A program made the position numbers and the translations under genes. 21,088 nucleotides of DNA from Candidatus Bruticola papionis. Its GTDB lineage: Bacteria > Vulcanimicrobiota > Xenobia > Xenobiales > Xenobiaceae. This document shows positions 1 to 6,058 of this stretch, piece after piece (positions within the stretch are counted from its first letter, which is position 1; each line of letters opens with the position of its first letter). The notes under the pieces are model-generated. The model had not been told where the DNA came from and did no database searches. It saw only the letters and a program-made list of their open reading frames with translations. The DNA lies in assembly GCA_002407045.1 (NCBI GenBank), contig DHKB01000046.1:6659-27746 (forward strand), written 5' to 3'.

Positions 1-96
1 TATTGGCGGTTCGAATTTCGCTTATTAACTTCTAAGCTAACTTATCTGGTGTAGACATTTTCCCCAGGGAACACCTACATCAGAACTTTGCAAAAA
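1..96. other. Unassigned leading stretch with imperfect hairpin
   Basis: No convincing reading frame covers this edge of the window. It contains an imperfect inverted repeat: CTGGTGTAG at 46-54 can pair with CTACATCAG at 74-82 (one wobble), with loop sequence CCCCAGGG inside. It is followed at once by a plus-strand terminator. This would fit the 3' end of a structured untranslated RNA or a 3' UTR whose gene lies left of the window. I tried tRNA, tmRNA, SRP RNA and RNase P signatures and none fits. Confidence 0.3.
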
Positions 97-127
97 GCCG
101 ATTTCTTGAGTGAAGTCGGTTTTTTTT
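97..127 (+). terminator. Rho-independent terminator (plus strand)
   Basis: GCCGATTTC at 97-105 pairs with GAAGTCGGT at 112-120 (one G-T wobble) around a 6-nt loop, and is followed by eight T residues through 127. It ends whatever transcript enters from the left edge. Confidence 0.8.
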
Positions 128-133
128 GCACAC

Positions 134-178
134 AAAAAAAGAGAAGCGCTCTTTCTAAAACTTCGGAAAAAGCGCTTC
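134..178 (-). terminator. pilT: Rho-independent terminator of the pilT pair
   Basis: On the minus strand GAAGCGCTTTTTC (178-166) pairs with GAAAGAGCGCTTC (155-143), a 13-bp stem with one mismatch, followed by a T tract (A run at 134-140 on the plus strand). It lies about 30 nt past the stop of the second ATPase gene and faces the plus-strand terminator at 97-127. Confidence 0.8.
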
Positions 179-208
179 CTTACCTTATCAATATATCAGC
201 AGACTAAA

Positions 209-1324
209 CTACACTTCTTCTTCTGGTAAGATAGAAGCAGCAGCGTCGCCCTCAGGATCTACTAAGCCGGCACGAGTCAATACACCACGGTCGATACAGT
301 GGTCAAAGGCTGTCTTGGTATCAATCCAGCCGCTCTTGCAAAGCTCAATTAAGTGGGTGTCCATCGATTGCATACCTTCCTCAGCTCCCATGTGAATGAA
401 GGAAGGAATCATCGCTGACTTGGCTTCACGAATTAGACCAGCAATACCGAAGTTAACTAACATAACTTCTTGTACAGCTACACGTCCTTTACGGTCGCGA
501 GTACGCAACAGCTGTTGGGCAATTACAGCCTTGAGAGATTGAGAAAGCATCTGACGGATCTGTTCCTGTTCTTCGGCAGGGAATACGTCGATAATACGGT
601 CTACAGTACGAGCAGCCGAGTTAGTGTGCAAAGTACCAAACACTAAGTGACCAGTTTCAGCAGCTCGAATGGCTTCGGAAATAGTTTCCAAGTCGCGCAT
701 CTCGCCCAGCAGAATAATATCGGGAGACTCACGCAAAGAAGCGCGTAAAGCTTGGTTAAAGCTTCTAGCATGAGTGCCAATTTCGCGCTGTTGAATCATC
801 GATTTATCAGACTTGTGCACAAATTCGATAGGGTCTTCGATAGTAATAATGTGCTTGCGTCTGGTACGATTGATGTGGTTGACAATAGCAGCCAAAGTAG
901 TCGATTTTCCAGAACCGGTAGGGCCAGTTACTACTACCAAACCTTTATCAAAACGAGCGATATTATTGACAATAGGAGGCAAATTTAAATCATCAAAAGT
1001 CGGAATACGGTTAGGAATAATACGGAAAACTCCGCCCATACCGCGACTTTGCAACAAGAAGTTGACACGGAATCGAGCCATGCCTTCTACTTCATAAGAG
1101 AAGTCTACGCTACCTGTATCGAGGAATTCTTGGGAAAGACGCTCTGACAGAATTGGCAAGAGAATATCTTCCGTTTGCGTACTCTCCAAAGGAGGCTCTT
1201 CCAAAAATTTTATATCACCATTGATACGTACTGCAGGCGGAGCGCCGGCTTCGAGGTGAAGGTCGGAGCCACCGTAATCGAGTACAACTTGCAAATAACT
1301 TTCAAGAATTGGGCTGGCACTCAT
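209..1324 (-). CDS. pilT: Type IV pilus retraction ATPase PilT, second copy
   Basis: This 371-residue protein is a cytoplasmic hexameric secretion-superfamily ATPase that powers pilus retraction (twitching). Seen in the sequence: an N-terminal PilT PAS-like domain with SDLHLEAG near residues 20-27; Walker A GPTGSGKST at 134-142; Asp box TIEDPIEF at 161-168; Walker B ILLGEMRD at 204-211; His box AAETGHLVFGTLHT at 221-234; and a LIRE motif at 297-300, which corresponds to the AIRNLIRE retraction motif. The length matches the family. The ATG lies 1 nt after the stop of the upstream paralogue, with AAGGAG located inside that gene, so translation is probably coupled. The last 20 residues form an acidic tail. 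No pilB, pilC or pilin gene is in the window. PilT identity is secure at family level; PilT versus PilU role is not. Confidence 0.95.
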   Translation of the reverse strand: MSASPILESYLQVVLDYGGSDLHLEAGAPPAVRINGDIKFLEEPPLESTQTEDILLPILSERLSQEFLDTGSVDFSYEVEGMARFRVNFLLQSRGMGGVFRIIPNRIPTFDDLNLPPIVNNIARFDKGLVVVTGPTGSGKSTTLAAIVNHINRTRRKHIITIEDPIEFVHKSDKSMIQQREIGTHARSFNQALRASLRESPDIILLGEMRDLETISEAIRAAETGHLVFGTLHTNSAARTVDRIIDVFPAEEQEQIRQMLSQSLKAVIAQQLLRTRDRKGRVAVQEVMLVNFGIAGLIREAKSAMIPSFIHMGAEEGMQSMDTHLIELCKSGWIDTKTAFDHCIDRGVLTRAGLVDPEGDAAASILPEEEV

Positions 1325-1325
1325 C

Positions 1326-2408
1326 TTATTCTAAGTAGCTCCTTATCGCATTTACAAAAGTATTTTTGTCAATAGCACGATCCAAGGCTTCGTGAGGATC
1401 AATCTGGTGGCTCTCTACCAACTCTAAGAGAGAGTTGTCCATCAAGCGCATACCTTGCTTGGCTCCAGTCTGGATAGCAGAGTTGACTTGGTGAAGTTTG
1501 GCTTCACGAATAAGGGTACTGATAGCGCTGTTGCATATCATTAACTCTGTAGCTACTACACGGCTGTTGCCATCAATACGAGGAATAAGTTGCTGGGAAA
1601 GCACACCGCGCAACGATTCGGCCAACATAACTCGAACCTGAGATTGGCGAGAAGGCGGGAAAACGTTAACCGCACGGTTGATAGTTTGAGCAGCAGATAA
1701 AGTATGCAAAGTGCCCAATACCAAGTGGCCGGTTTCAGCAGCGGTAATAGCCAGTTGAATGGTATCTAAGTCGCGCAACTCACCTACCAAGATTACGTCA
1801 GGGTCTTCACGTAAGGCCGAACGAAGAGCTGAACTAAAAGACTCTACGTGTGTACCGACCTGTCGCTGAATAACCATGCACTTGTTGACAGGGTAAACAA
1901 ATTCTATAGGGTCTTCGATGGTAATTACGTGCAACGGACGCGTATTATTGATATGGTTTACCAAAGAAGCCAAAGTGGTAGTTTTACCAGAACCGGTAGG
2001 ACCAGTTACCAAGACTAAGCCTTGATGGAAATCAATAAGCTTCATAACTTCTTTGGGAAGCAAAAGCTCATTAGGCGTGGGAATTTGTACGGGAATAGTA
2101 CGTAATACGATACTCAAACCGTAGCGCTGATAAAAAGCACAACCACGGAAACGGCGTACACCGAAACCGGGCAAACGAGCCTCATAGGCGTAGTCAATAT
2201 CCTGTTCTTCTTCTAAACGCTCAAAGTCAGCCTCGCTAACAAAACGGCGAACGATACTTTCAACCTCTTGAGGAGTGCTTTCAGGCATATCGAGCGGCTG
2301 AAGCAAACCATTTACTCGCAAGGTGGGAGCATGACCAGAAGTAATAAACAAGTCGGAGCCATTCTTGGTGAGCAGCTCCAGCAGCATTCCATCAATGTTT
2401 ATCCCCAA
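1326..2408 (-). CDS. pilT: Type IV pilus retraction ATPase PilT/PilU paralogue, first copy
   Basis: This 360-residue paralogue of the next gene has the same order of motifs: SDLFITSG near 18-25, Walker A GPTGSGKTT at 136-144, Asp box TIEDPIEF at 163-170, Walker B VILVGELRD at 205-213, His box AAETGHLVLGTLHT at 223-236, and AISTLIRE at 295-302 (compare AIRNLIRE in PilT). The start is taken as TTG at 2408 because GGAGG sits six bases upstream; the next in-frame ATG (codon 8) has no comparable site. The two proteins differ widely outside the motifs, so this is an old duplication, likely a PilT/PilU-like pair or a hetero-hexamer. It is the first gene of the operon. Confidence 0.94.
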   Translation of the reverse strand: MGINIDGMLLELLTKNGSDLFITSGHAPTLRVNGLLQPLDMPESTPQEVESIVRRFVSEADFERLEEEQDIDYAYEARLPGFGVRRFRGCAFYQRYGLSIVLRTIPVQIPTPNELLLPKEVMKLIDFHQGLVLVTGPTGSGKTTTLASLVNHINNTRPLHVITIEDPIEFVYPVNKCMVIQRQVGTHVESFSSALRSALREDPDVILVGELRDLDTIQLAITAAETGHLVLGTLHTLSAAQTINRAVNVFPPSRQSQVRVMLAESLRGVLSQQLIPRIDGNSRVVATELMICNSAISTLIREAKLHQVNSAIQTGAKQGMRLMDNSLLELVESHQIDPHEALDRAIDKNTFVNAIRSYLE

Positions 2409-2960
2409 CTGAATCCTCCAAACTAAAAGCGCCCAAAGTTAGCTCAGGACAGCCCGGAACTAAAACAGGCGCACAATAAAACTTTGGCATTCCTCTACCC
2501 TAAAGGCCGAGGATTTTTAGGAAATAAAGCATTTATATGCCACTATCTCCCAAGGAACATGCCCAGAGTCCCTTGTTTTAATTTTCGCAAATGAAGCTTG
2601 AGCCTAGTCCATATGAGTATGCGTAAATTGACAACAGCTCAATATAGAATTTCGGCAGCTACACCATCAACAACAAACCCTACAGCGTCGGAAAATCTGC
2701 CTTTCCCTTAACTCTAATTTCGGCAGGGAGGAAAGAGCAAAGACCCGAACAGCTCCAAGGAGCTTCGACTTGCTCTTCAAAAGGCCTTCCTTGTGTAGTG
2801 TAGAATGGAAAGGGCGGAACCGAAGGCCTGATGTATTTTTGTACCGGTATAAGACGCAAGCCACACAAGAAAAAAAACGCCTTCAACAAAGGATTTACCT
2901 TTGTCAAATGCATAAGTTCTGCTTTTTTGTGCAAACAGTTATGAAAGGAAGATCTTTATT
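2409..2960. other. Divergent intergenic region between pilT pair and PRC-barrel gene
   Basis: This 552-nt gap must hold the promoters for both directions, but I find no strong -35/-10 pair. It holds several short inverted repeats: CCTAAA/TTTAGG (2499-2521), CAAGG/CCTTG followed by TTTTA (2551-2579), AGCTCC/GGAGCT (about 2751-2764) and AGGCCTTC/GAAGGCCT (2782-2829). TTTCGGCAG occurs twice (near 2651 and 2719). The overlapping open frames here on both strands show no family resemblance, and I treat them as chance. A structured leader or small RNA is possible. Confidence 0.5.
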
Positions 2961-3359
2961 ATGTCTTTAGAATTAAATGCCCAAGATTTACAAATGGGCT
3001 CTTCTGTATATAGCAAAAGTAACGAAAAAATCGGCACCCTTCGTTTTGCCATGTCTATTCCTACTCCACCTTATCAAATTTCTCAACTTTTAGTAGATCG
3101 TGTAGACGGAGTTGAAGGAGGCCTTTTAGTCAACATAGACTTAGTAGAGTCAGTAAACAACAATTCTATTCATCTGAATATTAGCAATGACGAATTTTTT
3201 GAATTGCCACCTTTCGTGGAAGCTCAGTGGTTCTCTATTCATCCTCCAGTAGCTCGTGATCACCGTGCTTTAAGCAAAACAAGAGCTCCTCGCCGTCAAG
3301 ATCGCCAAGATCGCCGTCCACGCTATCAGCCTCGCCCCCAAAACAGGAACGTAATGTAA
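2961..3359 (+). CDS. PRC-barrel-like protein with basic disordered tail
   Basis: This is a 132-residue soluble protein. Residues about 9-80 have the PRC-barrel pattern: MGSSVYSKSNEKIGTLRF, then ISQLLVDRVDG, then LLVNIDLVESV and a final FFELPPF strand, much like the stand-alone PRC-barrel proteins of several phyla. Residues about 100-132 are a low-complexity Arg/Gln/Pro tail (RRQDRQDRRPRYQPRPQNR) that could bind nucleic acid or an acidic partner. AAAGGAAG precedes the ATG. It is the first of three closely spaced genes that diverge from the pilT pair. The fold assignment is from pattern only and the function is unknown. Confidence 0.75.
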   Translation: MSLELNAQDLQMGSSVYSKSNEKIGTLRFAMSIPTPPYQISQLLVDRVDGVEGGLLVNIDLVESVNNNSIHLNISNDEFFELPPFVEAQWFSIHPPVARDHRALSKTRAPRRQDRQDRRPRYQPRPQNRNVM

Positions 3360-3377
3360 GCGGAGAAGCTGCCTGCC

Positions 3378-3998
3378 GTGGACTCATTTGCTGTCAAAGC
3401 TTATTTAGCCGATTTGGAAAAAGCTCGCTTACAAGTAGAAGATCGTTTGATCCACTTACCAGAAACAAGCTATATCTTAACTCAGTTTGAATCTGGTTTA
3501 GCTATAAATGTACGAGATTATTTGCATGCTATACCTATCGTATCGTCACTGATACGCAGTTTGGTTTATTCGCCACGTACCAACGAGACAATAAACCAGC
3601 GCTGCCTGAGAGCAGGCTTTTCCTGTCCATTCGAGCCGGAAAGAATTGGAAAAGCCCTCACTATTTTCGCTTTTGCCTACATTTATAAAAAGTGTGCCAA
3701 AGAGACTCAATCGACCGATTTTGCCAAACAATTTTCCACAGTTATGTGTTTAAGCACTTACGACTACGCATCATTAAAGGAAGTCGATTGGGCCGTAAAA
3801 GTTTTAGCCGAAAGTAGAAAAAGCGGTTTAGACAACTGGCTAGCTCCGGCTATGCTAATAACAATCCAATTGACCGGCTTTGAATCGAATGAGAAAGCCA
3901 GAGCCTTAGCCGGTTTCGTAGAACAATTTGAAGTTTACGTAGGCAAAGTTTGGGAAGCAGCCAAGAGAAATCAAGTCCTTATGGACTTTCCTTGGTAA
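3378..3998 (+). CDS. Hypothetical helical protein
   Basis: I do not recognise this 206-residue protein. It has no signal peptide and no clear membrane segment. It is mostly predicted helix, with a Cys-containing middle (CLRAGFSC near residues 75-82) and a C-terminal stretch ending VWEAAKRNQVLMDFPW. The start is GTG at 3378, supported by GGAGAAG nine bases upstream. It lies 18 nt after the PRC-barrel gene and is probably co-transcribed with it. Confidence 0.75.
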   Translation: MDSFAVKAYLADLEKARLQVEDRLIHLPETSYILTQFESGLAINVRDYLHAIPIVSSLIRSLVYSPRTNETINQRCLRAGFSCPFEPERIGKALTIFAFAYIYKKCAKETQSTDFAKQFSTVMCLSTYDYASLKEVDWAVKVLAESRKSGLDNWLAPAMLITIQLTGFESNEKARALAGFVEQFEVYVGKVWEAAKRNQVLMDFPW

Positions 3999-4004
3999 GC
4001 GGTT

Positions 4005-4136
4005 ATGGTCTTCAATCTGCTTTTTGGAATTGCTGGTGCCTTACTTGTCATATTGAGCCACCTCCTAAGCCGCTATGCTGCAGCAAGTTGGCATTTTTAT
4101 AAGAACGATCCCTGCTCCAATGTAGATGGCTCTTAG
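4005..4136 (+). CDS. Predicted 43-residue membrane peptide
   Basis: ATG at 4005 opens a 43-codon frame that ends at TAG 4134-4136. The N-terminal half (FNLLFGIAGALLVILSHLL, residues 3-21) is one hydrophobic helix. The rest is short and polar (SWHFYKNDPCSNVDGS). It begins 6 nt after the stop of the previous gene, in the same frame, with only a weak ribosome site, so coupled translation is the likely route. The organisation and membrane character support it, but no homologue is known to me and chance cannot be excluded. Confidence 0.45.
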   Translation: MVFNLLFGIAGALLVILSHLLSRYAAASWHFYKNDPCSNVDGS

Positions 4137-4198
4137 TTGTGTTTTTTACAGCTAATTTCGCGCTTTTTCCTATTTTTAGGCTATTTTTGCTGGGCGTT

Positions 4199-4228
4199 TT
4201 GTCTTATTATCGATTTGTATTGTTTAAT
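4199..4228 (+). promoter_or_regulatory. Candidate sigma-70 promoter upstream of the Rossmann-domain ORF
   Basis: TTGTCT (4199-4204) and TTTAAT (4223-4228) are 18 bp apart. They are flanked by a 6-bp inverted repeat, TGGGCG (4191-4196) and CGCCCA (4244-4249), which could be an operator or chance. The surrounding 160 nt are T-rich and carry no convincing gene. Confidence 0.4.
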
Positions 4229-4298
4229 AACGTACTATTGCTTCGCCCAATAAAAGTAGGTTCTAAACGAATCGAGTTAAGGAATATTTTTAATTTAT

Positions 4299-4727
4299 AT
4301 GCAACAGAATATAAAAGAAACTTGGTATAAATTAAATTGCACTCCACAAGATGCGCTTCTTATTGTAGCCGATACTGATGAAGGGCCCGAATTTTGCCAT
4401 TTGGCCGCCCAACATATCAATAAGGGTGTCATAGTTTATGTTGACAATAAAGCATCTAGACGTCAAAAAGCAATCAGCTATTGTACCGATCTCAAAGTTG
4501 GCACTTTAGAGCAGTTGCATGAGCTAAAGGCTGCATTTACCGAAGGCTACGGCTTTACCAAAGCTGTCATTGTTTCTGATCATTTATCTACATGCGTTAC
4601 TCAAGTTATAGACGTTTTAGCCAAAGGCTCAGTACTGATGTTGCGCTCTCAAGATCCGGAACCGCCAACGCTCAATTTCTCTACCAGTCGCCTTCACTAC
4701 GATCAAATGACCATTATCGCTGGCTAA
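4299..4727 (+). CDS. Stand-alone, degenerate MDR-type Rossmann domain (possible gene relic)
   Basis: This 142-residue product matches, strand by strand, only the cofactor-binding half of a medium-chain dehydrogenase/reductase. DALLIVADTDEGPEF occupies the place of the first strand and nucleotide loop. GVIVYVDNKASRRQKAI is the second strand and helix. VIDVLAKGSVLMLRSQDP and LHYDQMTIIAG match VQCAGRSSRVLLFMGPKP and IYFDEIDLISS of the intact enzyme encoded next (4929-5975). The GxGxxG glycine motif is gone and there is no GroES-like catalytic domain or zinc ligand. The frame stops just where the fold should continue, and the missing part appears in another frame (see 4728-4798). It is either a broken dehydrogenase or a reduced protein with a new role. 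AAGGA lies about 14 nt before the ATG, which is long. Confidence 0.55.
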   Translation: MQQNIKETWYKLNCTPQDALLIVADTDEGPEFCHLAAQHINKGVIVYVDNKASRRQKAISYCTDLKVGTLEQLHELKAAFTEGYGFTKAVIVSDHLSTCVTQVIDVLAKGSVLMLRSQDPEPPTLNFSTSRLHYDQMTIIAG

Positions 4728-4798
4728 AAGCTAGAACACAAATTTTTGATGGCATAATTAAGCGTGGAGCTTATATCAAGCGGTCTTTGCTTGCGTGA
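4728..4798 (+). pseudogene. Out-of-frame C-terminal dehydrogenase tail
   Basis: In the frame shifted by -1 relative to the preceding ORF, the sequence reads on without a stop as WLKARTQIFDGIIKRGAYIK and ends at TGA (4796-4798). This resembles the helix and turn that follow the LISSY strand in dehydrogenases of this type (compare REARWLINHGVS in the next gene). It suggests a frameshift near 4715-4727 in an ancestral longer gene. No slippery heptamer is visible, so programmed frameshifting is unlikely. The match is short and could be chance. Confidence 0.35.
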
Positions 4799-4819
4799 AC
4801 TTTTGTTCTATGCCATAAT
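4791..4819 (+). promoter_or_regulatory. Candidate promoter of the zinc dehydrogenase gene
   Basis: TTGCGT (4791-4796) and CATAAT (4814-4819) are 17 bp apart. The -35 match is weak and the -10 match good. The position, about 110 nt before the ATG, leaves a leader of roughly 100 nt in which I see no known riboswitch. Confidence 0.4.
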
Positions 4820-4928
4820 GCGGCGAAGAAAATACCCCAAATAATGCATTTATGAAAAATAGTTAGCTTTGCCCGCTTTAGTCGCTTAGTCCAGCCGGAA
4901 AACGGACAGAGCTCAGGAGCAAAAAAAA

Positions 4929-5975
4929 ATGACAATTCCCAAAACTATGCGCGTGGCTATGGCTCACGATTATGACGATATTCGCGTAGAGACAATGGAA
5001 GTTCCTCAGCCTGGCCCAGGTGAAGCCTTAGTTAAAATTCACGCTTTAGGCATATGTATGGGTGACGTGACCCCTTGGTATGTTCATAAGAAGTGCCCTA
5101 TTGTGATTGGCCACGAGCCGACTGGCGAAATTGTTCAGCTGGGCGAAGGAGTCACTAAATTTAAGATCGGTGATCGCGTTTACATTCACCATCATGCTCC
5201 TTGCATGAAGTGTCGCCATTGTCAAAATGGCAACTTCGTTATGTGTCAGACCTGGCGCAATTCCAAACTTATTCCTGGCGGAGCAGCTGAATATTGTTTG
5301 GTTCCAGCTAATAATTTAGACAAAGATACGCTTATTTTACCTGATTCTATGTCTTACGCCGAAGGCACTTTGATTGAGCCTTTGGCTTGTGTAGTTAGGG
5401 CTTACAAACGCGCCCGCTTAATCCCCGGCGATACGGTAGCTATTATGGGATTAGGCGTTATGGGCCAAATGATGGCCGTTTTGGCAAAATATATGGGAGC
5501 AGCCAAAATTATCGCTTCCGACAAGGTTCCTTTCCGCATGGAGCACGGTCTAAAACTTGGTGTAGATCGCGTAGTTGATTATACAAAAGAATCATTTCCC
5601 GAGGCTGTTTTTTCCGAAACGGATAATAAAGGGGCTGATATTGTCATGGTTTGCCCCACCTACCCAGAAGCTATGCAAGAAGGCGTACAGTGCGCTGGCC
5701 GCTCTTCTAGAGTATTGCTCTTTATGGGCCCCAAACCAGGCACAATGCTCTCTGTAGATATGAACAAAATCTATTTTGACGAGATTGACCTTATTTCCAG
5801 CTATTCTTGCGGCCCTACCGAAACTAGAGAGGCCCGTTGGTTAATAAATCACGGTGTATCGACTGCCGAACAGATGATCACTCACCATTTTCCTTTAGAA
5901 AAGATCAATGATGCTGTAGCCCTCTCACGCCAAGCTCAAAATTCACTGAAAATTATAATCGATATTAACGATTAA
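4929..5975 (+). CDS. Zinc-dependent medium-chain alcohol/polyol dehydrogenase
   Basis: This 348-residue cytosolic enzyme should oxidise an alcohol or polyol with NAD(P)+. The N-terminal GroES-like domain carries the catalytic zinc ligands Cys43, the GHE motif (61-63) and Glu150 in LIEPLA. The structural zinc site is Cys92, Cys95, Cys98 and Cys106. The Rossmann half has GLGVMG (174-179) and an acidic residue, Asp198, after the second strand, which favours NAD+ over NADP+. The motif HHHAPCMKC and overall length are those of the sorbitol/iditol/threonine dehydrogenase branch, but the substrate cannot be read. AGGAG lies nine bases before the ATG. It is followed by its own terminator, so it is probably monocistronic or follows the Rossmann relic. 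Confidence 0.92.
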   Translation: MTIPKTMRVAMAHDYDDIRVETMEVPQPGPGEALVKIHALGICMGDVTPWYVHKKCPIVIGHEPTGEIVQLGEGVTKFKIGDRVYIHHHAPCMKCRHCQNGNFVMCQTWRNSKLIPGGAAEYCLVPANNLDKDTLILPDSMSYAEGTLIEPLACVVRAYKRARLIPGDTVAIMGLGVMGQMMAVLAKYMGAAKIIASDKVPFRMEHGLKLGVDRVVDYTKESFPEAVFSETDNKGADIVMVCPTYPEAMQEGVQCAGRSSRVLLFMGPKPGTMLSVDMNKIYFDEIDLISSYSCGPTETREARWLINHGVSTAEQMITHHFPLEKINDAVALSRQAQNSLKIIIDIND

Positions 5976-5999
5976 GTATTTTTTGGTCATACCTCAAAG

Positions 6000-6044
6000 A
6001 CAGTCTGCCACTTTTTGCCAAGGAGCGGCAAACTGTTTTTTTTG
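6000..6044 (+). terminator. Rho-independent terminator after the dehydrogenase gene
   Basis: ACAGTCTGCC (6000-6009) pairs with GGCAAACTGT (6027-6036) with one mismatch; TTTGCC/GGCAAA is a competing inner stem. Eight T residues follow. It lies 25 nt past the stop and between convergent genes; the minus strand has no matching T tract. Confidence 0.8.
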
Positions 6045-6058
6045 TTTTCCAAAGTAAA

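Noticed and set aside
3..30. GGTTCGAATTTCG as a tRNA T arm
   Set aside because: The flanking bases do not form a T stem and no acceptor stem or CCA follows.
2628..2650. TTGACA followed by TAGAAT as a plus-strand promoter
   Set aside because: The boxes are only 11 bp apart, too close for sigma-70, and no -10 lies at 17 bp.
2667..2970. Overlapping frames on both strands in the intergenic region
   Set aside because: They have no family pattern, no good ribosome site, and overlap each other on opposite strands.
4139..4330. 63-codon plus-strand frame with hydrophobic N-terminus
   Set aside because: It starts with GTG without a ribosome site, covers a T-rich non-coding stretch, overlaps the Rossmann ORF in another frame, and its hydrophobicity is a by-product of T-richness.
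4700..4740. Programmed -1 frameshift joining the Rossmann ORF to its tail
   Set aside because: No slippery heptamer or downstream stem is visible, so a simple frameshift mutation or chance is more likely.
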